This document shows, piece after piece, positions 46,140 through 53,104 of a DNA stretch of 64,000 bases; within the stretch, counting starts at the first letter, position 1; each line of letters begins with the position of its first letter. A program made the position numbers and the translations under genes. Origin of the DNA: Elusimicrobia bacterium RIFCSPLOWO2_02_FULL_39_32 (lineage in GTDB: Bacteria > Elusimicrobiota > Elusimicrobia > 2-02-FULL-39-32). The stretch lies in assembly GCA_001800135.1 (NCBI GenBank), contig MGUU01000014.1, forward strand, positions 62,001 through 126,000, in the 5' to 3' direction. Below the pieces are notes generated by a model, which did no database searches, had not been told where the DNA came from, and worked only from the letters and a program-made list of their open reading frames with translations.

Positions 46140-46207
46140 GTTTGAAAATAACCAAATTCCCATGATAATAACATCCTCTCTAAAAACTGATCGCGATAAA
46201 TGGATAA

Positions 46208-47074
46208 ATGATAATGAATGATGATGTCTATGATGCAATTGAACCTTTGAATGACTCTACTATTAAAGCTATATACCAAACTAACAAAAAACTATTTGAT
46301 CTTGCTATGAAACTATCGAAATTGGCTCATTCAGTTATTCCAATTGGATTTAAGCTAGAGGAAAACACCTTAAATCCAACAGTAGAGAAAACTTTGGTCG
46401 CATTATACACTCAATCATATAGGCTCTACCGCTCAATAATAATACTTTGTAAGTCTGGTCTTGGTATAGAATCTTTAATAATGTTGAGATCCCTTCAAGA
46501 GACGGGGACATACTTGCTCTATATAGCAGAAAAAGATCATGATGTACGTTTGGAACATTATTGGTATTCAACAATACTATCTCAGCATGGCCGAGCTAAA
46601 GAGTATCTTGAATATTTTCCAGATGATAAGGTTAAGATAAATTTTGCTCTCTTTGAAAAAGAGAAAGAAGAGGCGTTGCAATATTTTAGAAAAAAACATG
46701 GCAAAAACGTCTCTGAGTCAGATATTAAAAAAAAATATACATTAAAAACAGTGAATATTGTGCAAGATCTGTATGAGCCAAAAATGGTAAAAAATTATAA
46801 AATAATCTTCCGTGATGCGTCATCAGTAGCTCATGGAGAAAATATTAGGAAATATATTAAACCTAATAACACTAATCTTAATACTTTTTATCTAACTGTT
46901 AGCCCTACAGACAATTATGTAATTCTCTCAATAACGCATTCGATGATGTATATTTTTCACGAAATGAAAAGAATAAATGAGCTACTCAAGATCATTGACT
47001 CAAAATTAATCAATGATCTTGAAGCAGAAATATTAGAATTGCTAAAAAAACTTGGGCGCGATGTTCCTTTATAA
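46208..47074 (+). CDS. DUF5677-like helical protein
   Basis: This 288-residue, mostly helical protein has SYRLYRSIIILCKSGLGIESLIMLRSLQETGTYLLYI in its first half, similar to the RSLFE-type helix of DUF5677 proteins, which are often found in islands and near defence genes. The function of the family is not known. It lies between the two restriction-modification pairs. The ATG at 46208 or 46214 could be the start. Confidence 0.6.
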   Translation: MIMNDDVYDAIEPLNDSTIKAIYQTNKKLFDLAMKLSKLAHSVIPIGFKLEENTLNPTVEKTLVALYTQSYRLYRSIIILCKSGLGIESLIMLRSLQETGTYLLYIAEKDHDVRLEHYWYSTILSQHGRAKEYLEYFPDDKVKINFALFEKEKEEALQYFRKKHGKNVSESDIKKKYTLKTVNIVQDLYEPKMVKNYKIIFRDASSVAHGENIRKYIKPNNTNLNTFYLTVSPTDNYVILSITHSMMYIFHEMKRINELLKIIDSKLINDLEAEILELLKKLGRDVPL

Positions 47075-47115
47075 ATATTTGTAGCCGGGAATGGTGCAGA
47101 AGTTTGCATAGAAGC

Positions 47116-47151
47116 AAGAAATTCCCAAATCCTCATGTGAGGAAATTTCTT
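47116..47151 (+). other. Hairpin, possibly an IS200/IS605-type element end
   Basis: AAGAAATT (47116-47123) pairs with AATTTCTT (47144-47151), and inside it TCCTCA pairs with TGAGGA around two bases. The preceding sequence (AGAAGCAAGAAATTCCC) reminds me of the structured right ends of IS200/IS605-family elements. No transposase or TnpB gene is present. Without a search this is only a resemblance. Confidence 0.4.
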
Positions 47152-47165
47152 CGTCTTTAGACCAC

Positions 47166-47181
47166 TTCACCACTTGGTGAA
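47166..47181 (+). other. Small perfect hairpin TTCACC/GGTGAA
   Basis: A 6-bp perfect stem with loop ACTT lies 14 nt after the larger hairpin, and TCTCGAGA, an 8-bp palindrome, follows shortly. Together they make the 47075-47297 gap unusually rich in symmetry. Confidence 0.55.
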
Positions 47182-47222
47182 AAATGCTCTCTCGAGACAT
47201 GGGCGTTACATGATCTTTTGGG

Positions 47223-47238
47223 CTCCTATACTGTTATT
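47223..47238 (+). repeat. 16-bp direct repeat, right copy
   Basis: This is an exact second copy of the 16-bp sequence at 44205-44220, on the same strand and about 3.0 kb away. The copy continues into a TTGACA (47237-47242) that, with TAGAGT 17 nt on (47260-47265), could be a promoter for the second methyltransferase. Confidence 0.8.
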
Positions 47239-47297
47239 GACATATGCTGATTGAAATTTTAGAGTGGAAGTGATAATATTTTTTTGAGGTGGACTCC

Positions 47298-48284
47298 ATG
47301 AAAAGTAAACTATCTTCATACAAAATAAATTTAAAAACAGACAGTGTAATCAGAGACTTATCAAATGCCTTGGGGTCAGAAGAATTAAAGACTGGAAAAT
47401 TCCACAAGGTTATTAATGGGAATTGTGAACAAATTTTAGAGGAAAATAATTTCAAAAAAGAGACTGGGCTTTATCATGCTATTGACTTAACCTTTCTCGA
47501 CCCGCCCTTTAATCAGGATAAAGAGTACGCTGAATATGACGATAATTTACCGACAGAAAAATACTGGGGATGGATGGGACAAATTACAAAACAAATTTAT
47601 GATTTGACAACTGCTGGTGGCGCAATTTATTTTATGCAAAGAGAAAAGAATGCCGAACTTGTCCTTAAATGTTTACGAAAATCGGGTTGGTGTTTTCAAA
47701 ATCTCATTGTTTGGAAGAAAAAAACTTCAGCAGTTCCCGGAGCCATCCGTTTTGGAAAGCACTACCAAATTATCGTATTTGCAACTAAAGGTCATCGCCC
47801 AAGGGTATTTAATCGGCTGCGCATTGACCCACCACTTCCACCTCAATATAAGCACGAACGTGAAAATGGAATGTTTGTTACAGATGTATGGGACGATATA
47901 CGAGAACTAACTTCTGGGTATTTTGCTGGGGATGAAGCGATTCGTGACAGCTCAGGAATAAGATTACACAAACAGCAATCTCCTATTTCTTTGCTCTTAA
48001 GAATTATCTTGTCTTCATCAATGCCAGGAGATCTAGTTCTAGATCCTTTTGCTGGGACCGGAACCACTTCGGTTGCATCCTCACAATTACAAAGGAATTC
48101 AATTGCTATCGAGTTAGACCCAATCAATGTGAGAGCTATTCAGGATCGTCTTACTTCATTGAGGGTAAGCGATCGTATTCAAAGATTTATCAATGATTAC
48201 AGATATACACCAGATTTCCAAAAAATTTATCCGAATTCATCTGAAATAAGAGTAGTGAAAAACAAGCAGTTGGAGTTTGCTTAA
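47298..48284 (+). CDS. Beta-class DNA methyltransferase, probably N6-adenine
   Basis: This 328-residue enzyme has DPPF at 68-71 as motif IV and DPFAGTGTTSVASS as motif I near residue 250, so it is beta class; the DPPF form suggests N6-adenine. It is followed 6 nt later by a nuclease-like gene and forms a second restriction-modification pair. A GTG at 47289 is in frame, but AGGTGG fits the ATG at 47298 better. Its target site is unknown. Confidence 0.9.
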   Translation: MKSKLSSYKINLKTDSVIRDLSNALGSEELKTGKFHKVINGNCEQILEENNFKKETGLYHAIDLTFLDPPFNQDKEYAEYDDNLPTEKYWGWMGQITKQIYDLTTAGGAIYFMQREKNAELVLKCLRKSGWCFQNLIVWKKKTSAVPGAIRFGKHYQIIVFATKGHRPRVFNRLRIDPPLPPQYKHERENGMFVTDVWDDIRELTSGYFAGDEAIRDSSGIRLHKQQSPISLLLRIILSSSMPGDLVLDPFAGTGTTSVASSQLQRNSIAIELDPINVRAIQDRLTSLRVSDRIQRFINDYRYTPDFQKIYPNSSEIRVVKNKQLEFA

Positions 48285-48290
48285 TTTTTC

Positions 48291-49124
48291 GTGTACTCAA
48301 TTTACCACTTTTTTAAAAATCTTGCTGCTAGCAAAAAATATTTCCTAAAGACAAAAGACCTCCAAGAATTCCCATACGATCTTTCATTACTCTCATGCAG
48401 AAATAAAGGGACATTCCCTGATATGGCAATCAGAATAAATTCAAATAAATCCACTTTTACGGGTGGTGAATTAATAGAATTGAAGGACAGTAATAGTTAT
48501 ATAGTATCCTCATTTAATTCAACCATCCCTACTGGAAGGAAGGATGTTGATAAGATCATAACTGGGCAGAATAGCAGAATAAAACAGCAAATGATAGAAG
48601 CTGGTAATGATATTTATTCGTTACCAACGAGGGAAGTATTTTATTTGGTAAGAGGGAAAAAACACACTATTACAAAAGTTTGTCTGGTTCATGGTAGTTT
48701 TTTTGAAACTATCGGCGTTGACAAGTTAATTAACCAGGCTTTTTCCCAAGTTTTAGAAGAAAGGTTGAAAGAAACCGGCGAACATATTTCTGATGAGCTT
48801 AAAGCGCAGCTCTTAGATATTTTTTCTAAACAAGACAATTTTAGCAAAGTTAGGGACGTAGAAAGGGCATCTGTTAAGATTCGCTTTCGAATAATGACTG
48901 AGGTAAAAGCAGAAGGCAATATATTAAACTCAAAAAAATACCCTGAAATTAAGGATAACACCCTAAATTTTATCCTGCCTTTTCATAACCAGGACGAGGA
49001 AAAAGAACATTTAGAAAAAATGAAAATAGTTTTTGGAGAGAAAAATTTTAACTCTTTCGATTCATTCAAAATAAAACATCATTTTAATGGATATTTCCTT
49101 GCCTTTCAAATATTGCTTCGGTAG
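48291..49124 (+). CDS. Type II restriction endonuclease-like protein (PD-ExK)
   Basis: This 277-residue protein has Pro43-Asp44 (FPDMAI), then Glu63-Leu-Lys65 in GELIELKDS, a PD-(D/E)xK site. It lies 6 nt after an N6-adenine-type methyltransferase and is probably its partner endonuclease. The start is GTG at 48291. It shares no clear similarity with the nuclease at 44276, so the two pairs are different systems rather than a duplication. Confidence 0.72.
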   Translation: MYSIYHFFKNLAASKKYFLKTKDLQEFPYDLSLLSCRNKGTFPDMAIRINSNKSTFTGGELIELKDSNSYIVSSFNSTIPTGRKDVDKIITGQNSRIKQQMIEAGNDIYSLPTREVFYLVRGKKHTITKVCLVHGSFFETIGVDKLINQAFSQVLEERLKETGEHISDELKAQLLDIFSKQDNFSKVRDVERASVKIRFRIMTEVKAEGNILNSKKYPEIKDNTLNFILPFHNQDEEKEHLEKMKIVFGEKNFNSFDSFKIKHHFNGYFLAFQILLR

Positions 49125-49510
49125 CAGTGCTAATAATGCGCCTATCTGACTTTATGAAAGACTTTACATAAACTTTATGTACAATATTTACTCTCAAATT
49201 TCTAGTCTCTCCTCGCGACTATAAGCTTCTAGAGGATATTTCCTGCATTCGTGAGCAACTCCGCATGTCGTTAGTGAAAGTCCCTTGGGTTCCTTCCCTA
49301 CCTAGTACGAGCTGCCATGCCTGTGCCGCATAGGGGTCAACCGCTATTGAAGGATGCACCCTCTCTGTAGAAAGCTGTTCATTGGCTCATGGAAGGCAAG
49401 GCAGCAGTAGGACTATGTCTCAAGAAATCTACAACTTTGAGAAGTATTTGGTAGCAGATACTAGAAATAATCAAAAATGGACGTAAACCTTAGATTTAAG
49501 TAAAAGGAAT
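49125..49510 (+). other. 386-nt noncoding stretch, possibly a degraded group II intron or other structured RNA
   Basis: There is no credible gene. The middle part is more GC-rich than the flanking island genes and contains GTTAGTGAAAGTCCC, CTACCTAGTACGAGC and CATAGGGGTCAACCGC, which remind me of the conserved domain I region of group II introns. No reverse transcriptase and no convincing domain V is seen. It may instead be a promoter region for the protease gene with unrelated remnants. Confidence 0.3.
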
Positions 49511-50383
49511 ATGAAAAAAATAAAATGCATATTATCTATTTTTATTATTTTCGGACTGATATTTTTTATAAGCGGCTTTGAAGTAATGGCGAAAGGACAA
49601 GACCATTTAGGCACAGAAATTATGGAACATACTTATTTAGTTATAGATTCTACTAATAATAAAAATGGTGATTTTAACTTTGGGACATGTTTTCTAATAG
49701 CAGCTCCTCTGGGTGACAGATACGTTCAAGTTCTTGTTACTGCAAATCATGTCTTGAAAGATATGTTAGGGAATGATGTCATAGTTAAATTAAGGACCCG
49801 AGGTGATAACAAAAAACTGACCCCATTCGATTACAAACTTCCTATAAGGAGTGGCGGTAAAGAGCTATGGGTAAAACACAAAAATGCGGATGTTGCAGTA
49901 ATACATTCGGCAATGCCGGATGAATACCTTGATATTGATAAGAGTTTAATTCCTACTATTGATATTCTTGCAGATGATGACCACTGGAAAAATTTTCATT
50001 TAAAAGTTGGGGCACACATTACCTGCGTTGGTTACCCGGGAGCGTTTAGTTCACAAGGCTCTTATACTCTACATGGTTATCCCGTTTTAAGAACAGGAGC
50101 AATTGCATCTTATCCTCCTAATGACCCCGAAAATTCTTTTTTTATGCTAGATAGAGACATATTGGGAGGCAATAGCGGCGGTCCTTGTTTTTATAATGGA
50201 ATTATTGATACTTACAAAGGTGATTTTAGCTCATACGAAGTCAGATCCATTCTTGGATTAGTTACGCATCGGTATGGTAATGTCAAAAATGGAAATATTG
50301 AACAACCATTTGACTACACAGGAGTTGTTCATGCAAAATATATTAAAGAAACTATACATGAACTTCTAACTAATAAAAAATAA
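49511..50383 (+). CDS. Exported trypsin-like serine protease
   Basis: This 290-residue protein has an N-terminal signal sequence (about 25 residues, MKKIKCILSIFIIFGLIFFISG). The chymotrypsin-fold catalytic triad is His80 in TANHVL, Asp127 in NADVAV and Ser222 in GGNSGGP. No PDZ domain follows, unlike DegP/HtrA. It probably acts in the periplasm. Its stop is 1 nt before the PIN-like gene. Confidence 0.88.
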   Translation: MKKIKCILSIFIIFGLIFFISGFEVMAKGQDHLGTEIMEHTYLVIDSTNNKNGDFNFGTCFLIAAPLGDRYVQVLVTANHVLKDMLGNDVIVKLRTRGDNKKLTPFDYKLPIRSGGKELWVKHKNADVAVIHSAMPDEYLDIDKSLIPTIDILADDDHWKNFHLKVGAHITCVGYPGAFSSQGSYTLHGYPVLRTGAIASYPPNDPENSFFMLDRDILGGNSGGPCFYNGIIDTYKGDFSSYEVRSILGLVTHRYGNVKNGNIEQPFDYTGVVHAKYIKETIHELLTNKK

Positions 50384-50384
50384 A

Positions 50385-51203
50385 TTGAAAATATATCTCG
50401 ATCAAAATATCTGGGAATATGTGATTCAAGAATTCACTGTTAGTTCTTTCCTGGAAAGAATAAAAAGGAAACAATTTGAACTCTGTTTAGGACTTCATAA
50501 CATTTATGAATTTGGACGGTGTTTTTTAGAAAATGACATGACTAAGATTGAGAAAGGTAAAATTATATTCAAATATTTACATGATCTTAAAATAGAGTTT
50601 TTTGCGAATACTGAAAAGTGTCTGATAGAATCTGACATAACATATGCAAAATATGGGGGTAGGACTATACCATTCCCATGGCTGGATTCCTTAAATATAG
50701 TTGCAACAAAACAGGAAATTTATCACCTATCAATTGGTAATTTCAGCAAAGCTAAACAGTTTATTAAAAATCGAGAAGACGGCTTAACAAAGAATACGCC
50801 TGTGTTTAGGCAAGCGGTCATTAGTAATAACTCTGAACAAGATAAACCATTGAATGTACAGATTTTAATGAATGATTGGGGATGTAGAAGGGATATTATC
50901 AATCAGACAAAATACGCTACAATGGCAAAAAATATCTCAGATTCAGTACTTTTTTCTGAGCCAACGAAGTATCCATTTTTAAATACTTTCATAAATGTAA
51001 ATATACACTTAAACTTCATAGCGCTGGCAAAGCCACAGGGGCCAAGCAAAAAACGCACGAGTGATTATCGTCACCTAATTATCTCGAATGCTGCAGATAT
51101 TTTTGTGACAAATGATATGAATTTAAAAAAAAATTCCTTAACATTATGTCCCCATCATAAGGTTCTAGATACAACCGAATTTAAAGAGATGCTTACTAAA
51201 TAA
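50385..51203 (+). CDS. PIN-like domain protein, predicted ribonuclease
   Basis: This 272-residue protein has the PIN acidic set at Asp6 (IYLDQN), Glu42 (NIYEFGR), Asp227 (DYRHL) and Asp244 (VTNDMN). These four residues, in the usual order and near the usual sequence signs, point to a metal-dependent RNase. It is longer than most VapC toxins, with an insert between Glu42 and Asp227. TTG at 50385 is the start codon. It is coupled to the protease gene; no antitoxin gene was found. Confidence 0.7.
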   Translation: MKIYLDQNIWEYVIQEFTVSSFLERIKRKQFELCLGLHNIYEFGRCFLENDMTKIEKGKIIFKYLHDLKIEFFANTEKCLIESDITYAKYGGRTIPFPWLDSLNIVATKQEIYHLSIGNFSKAKQFIKNREDGLTKNTPVFRQAVISNNSEQDKPLNVQILMNDWGCRRDIINQTKYATMAKNISDSVLFSEPTKYPFLNTFINVNIHLNFIALAKPQGPSKKRTSDYRHLIISNAADIFVTNDMNLKKNSLTLCPHHKVLDTTEFKEMLTK

Positions 51204-51371
51204 ACTTATCGAACAAAGTAAATGACACTTTACAGATCAAAACAAAATTTTTGGATAATTTATAGGAAAGAATTATGCCATTGCTGACGGTTGCAGAGGT
51301 ATGACGAAGCAAAAAATCCAGGTTCATTGACCAGCCGACGACCGATTTAGTACCATAAATCTTGAAGTCTT

Positions 51372-52511
51372 ATGAAATTTTTTGTGGAAACTTTTGGTTG
51401 TCAAATGAATGCTGCGGACTCAAATGAAATGAGTCTTGAGCTTACTAAAAAAGGATGGACGCCTACCGAAAATAAAGAAGAAGCAGACCTGCTTCTTTTA
51501 AATACCTGCACTGTAAGGCAGCATGCTGAAGATAAAGCTCTTTCCTTTATTGGCCGTTTAAAACCCTGGAAAAAGAAAAAACTGGATAGAAAAATTATTG
51601 TCACAGGCTGCGCCGCTGAACGCATTAAAAAAACCTTGCAAAAACGCTTTCCCCATGTTGACTTAGTGATTGGGGCTAAAAGCATTGAACAGTTTCCAAA
51701 GATCCTTAATTCTTTCATAAAAGATGCAGAAAAAAATTCAAAGGATTTCAATTGGTTTGAAGAAAGTAAAACCTTTTTTGGAAAAGGGGATTTGCGTTCT
51801 GGGGGCAAGCCGCTTGTGTTAGGGCAAGAAGGAGATTGCGCTTTTGTCACTATCATGCGCGGATGTAATTATTCTTGTTCCTACTGCATTGTGCCTATGG
51901 TAAGAGGAAGAGAAATCTATTTGCCTAAAGAAAAAATTTTAAATGAGGTTGAGGATAAGGTGAATGAAGGAGCTAAAGAGGTCATGCTCCTTGGCCAAAC
52001 TGTAAACTCTTATTGGCAAAAAAGTGAGGAAGGAAAAATTTATGATTTCGGAGATTTGCTGCTGGAAGTAGAAAAAATCAAAGGTTTGGAAACCATAAAA
52101 TTTATGAGCCCTCACCCTCATTATATGAGCGATAAACTTATCCAAACTTTAGGAAAATCTGAAAAATTTTCTAGCCAAATCCATTTGCCGGTTCAATCCG
52201 GCTCCAACAAAATTTTAAAAAAAATGAAAAGAAACTATACCAGGGAAGACTATCTCGCCATGGCTAAAAAACTAAAAAAAGAGATGCCTCATCTGCAACT
52301 TTCCACGGATTTTATTGTAGGTTTCCCAGGGGAAACAGATCTGGATTTTAAAGAGACTATTTCCTTGGCAAAAGAAATAAACTTTTCTCTTGCTTATTGT
52401 TTTAAATATTCCCCAAGAGCAGGCACTGAATCTTTTCAAATGGAAGATGATGTTTCTCAAACCATAAAGGAAGATCGGCTCTCGACAATTCTAGCATGCT
52501 GCGCCGTTTAA
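51372..52511 (+). CDS. miaB: tRNA 2-methylthio-N6-isopentenyladenosine synthase MiaB, lacking TRAM domain
   Basis: This 379-residue methylthiotransferase binds two iron-sulfur clusters: C10, C46 and C80 in the UPF0004 domain and C165, C169, C172 in the radical SAM core (CNYSCSYC). MiaB adds the 2-methylthio group to i6A37 of tRNAs. The protein ends right after EDRLSTILA, where the family normally continues into a TRAM domain of about 60 residues, so it is C-terminally short. The next gene starts inside its end (52496). The related miaA is downstream. Confidence 0.85.
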   Translation: MKFFVETFGCQMNAADSNEMSLELTKKGWTPTENKEEADLLLLNTCTVRQHAEDKALSFIGRLKPWKKKKLDRKIIVTGCAAERIKKTLQKRFPHVDLVIGAKSIEQFPKILNSFIKDAEKNSKDFNWFEESKTFFGKGDLRSGGKPLVLGQEGDCAFVTIMRGCNYSCSYCIVPMVRGREIYLPKEKILNEVEDKVNEGAKEVMLLGQTVNSYWQKSEEGKIYDFGDLLLEVEKIKGLETIKFMSPHPHYMSDKLIQTLGKSEKFSSQIHLPVQSGSNKILKKMKRNYTREDYLAMAKKLKKEMPHLQLSTDFIVGFPGETDLDFKETISLAKEINFSLAYCFKYSPRAGTESFQMEDDVSQTIKEDRLSTILACCAV

Positions 52512-53104
52512 AAATTCTATCTTTTTTTCTTTTAGCTGGATTCCTCATCCTTGGTTTTTTAGGGGATATCCCTGGAAGAATAAAACTGGTTGAATCTCTC
52601 CTCCATCCAGTTTTTCACAAAGAGATCATTAATCACTATGCAAGTTACTATCATGAAGACCCTCTTTTTGTAACCGCTTTAATTAAAGCTGAATCCAATT
52701 TTTTTAAAAAAGCGAAATCTCAAAGAGGAGCCAGAGGGCTCATGCAAATTATGCCTAACACAGCCAGAGAAATCGCGGATGAATTAAAAATTAAAAATTT
52801 TAAATTAGAACATCTGGAGAACCCTGAAACCAATATTCATTTTGGCTGCTACCACCTTTCTAAATTAAGAAAAGAATTTGGCAGGGATTCAATCAATGTG
52901 CTTGCAGCTTACAATGCTGGCAGTAAAACCGCTAAAAAATGGCTTAGGAACAATAGAACTAGAACTTTAGACCTTGAGGATATTGAATTTTATGAAACCA
53001 AAAAATTTGCGCAAAACGTTCTAAAAACATATCAATGGCTGAAAAAATTCCAAATCTGGCGGTCAAAACTATTCAAATGGTACAATAAAAAACATGAGTC
53101 TTAA
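52496..53104 (+). CDS. Lytic transglycosylase, SLT type
   Basis: This 202-residue protein has an N-terminal membrane or signal helix and an SLT domain with the catalytic Glu in ALIKAESNF, then GARGLMQIMPNTA and LAAYNAGS, all hallmarks of family 1 lytic transglycosylases. It cleaves peptidoglycan glycan strands in the periplasm. It overlaps miaB by 16 nt and mutS by 11 nt. Confidence 0.93.
   Translation: MLRRLKILSFFLLAGFLILGFLGDIPGRIKLVESLLHPVFHKEIINHYASYYHEDPLFVTALIKAESNFFKKAKSQRGARGLMQIMPNTAREIADELKIKNFKLEHLENPETNIHFGCYHLSKLRKEFGRDSINVLAAYNAGSKTAKKWLRNNRTRTLDLEDIEFYETKKFAQNVLKTYQWLKKFQIWRSKLFKWYNKKHES

Noticed and set aside
49125-49510. Complete group II intron
   Set aside because: No reverse transcriptase gene, no clear domain V and no convincing 5' or 3' boundary; at best a fragment.
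51401-51856. Open frame of 151 codons on the minus strand inside miaB
   Set aside because: It is the antisense of a well-conserved radical SAM gene, Ser/Phe-rich, with no family resemblance.
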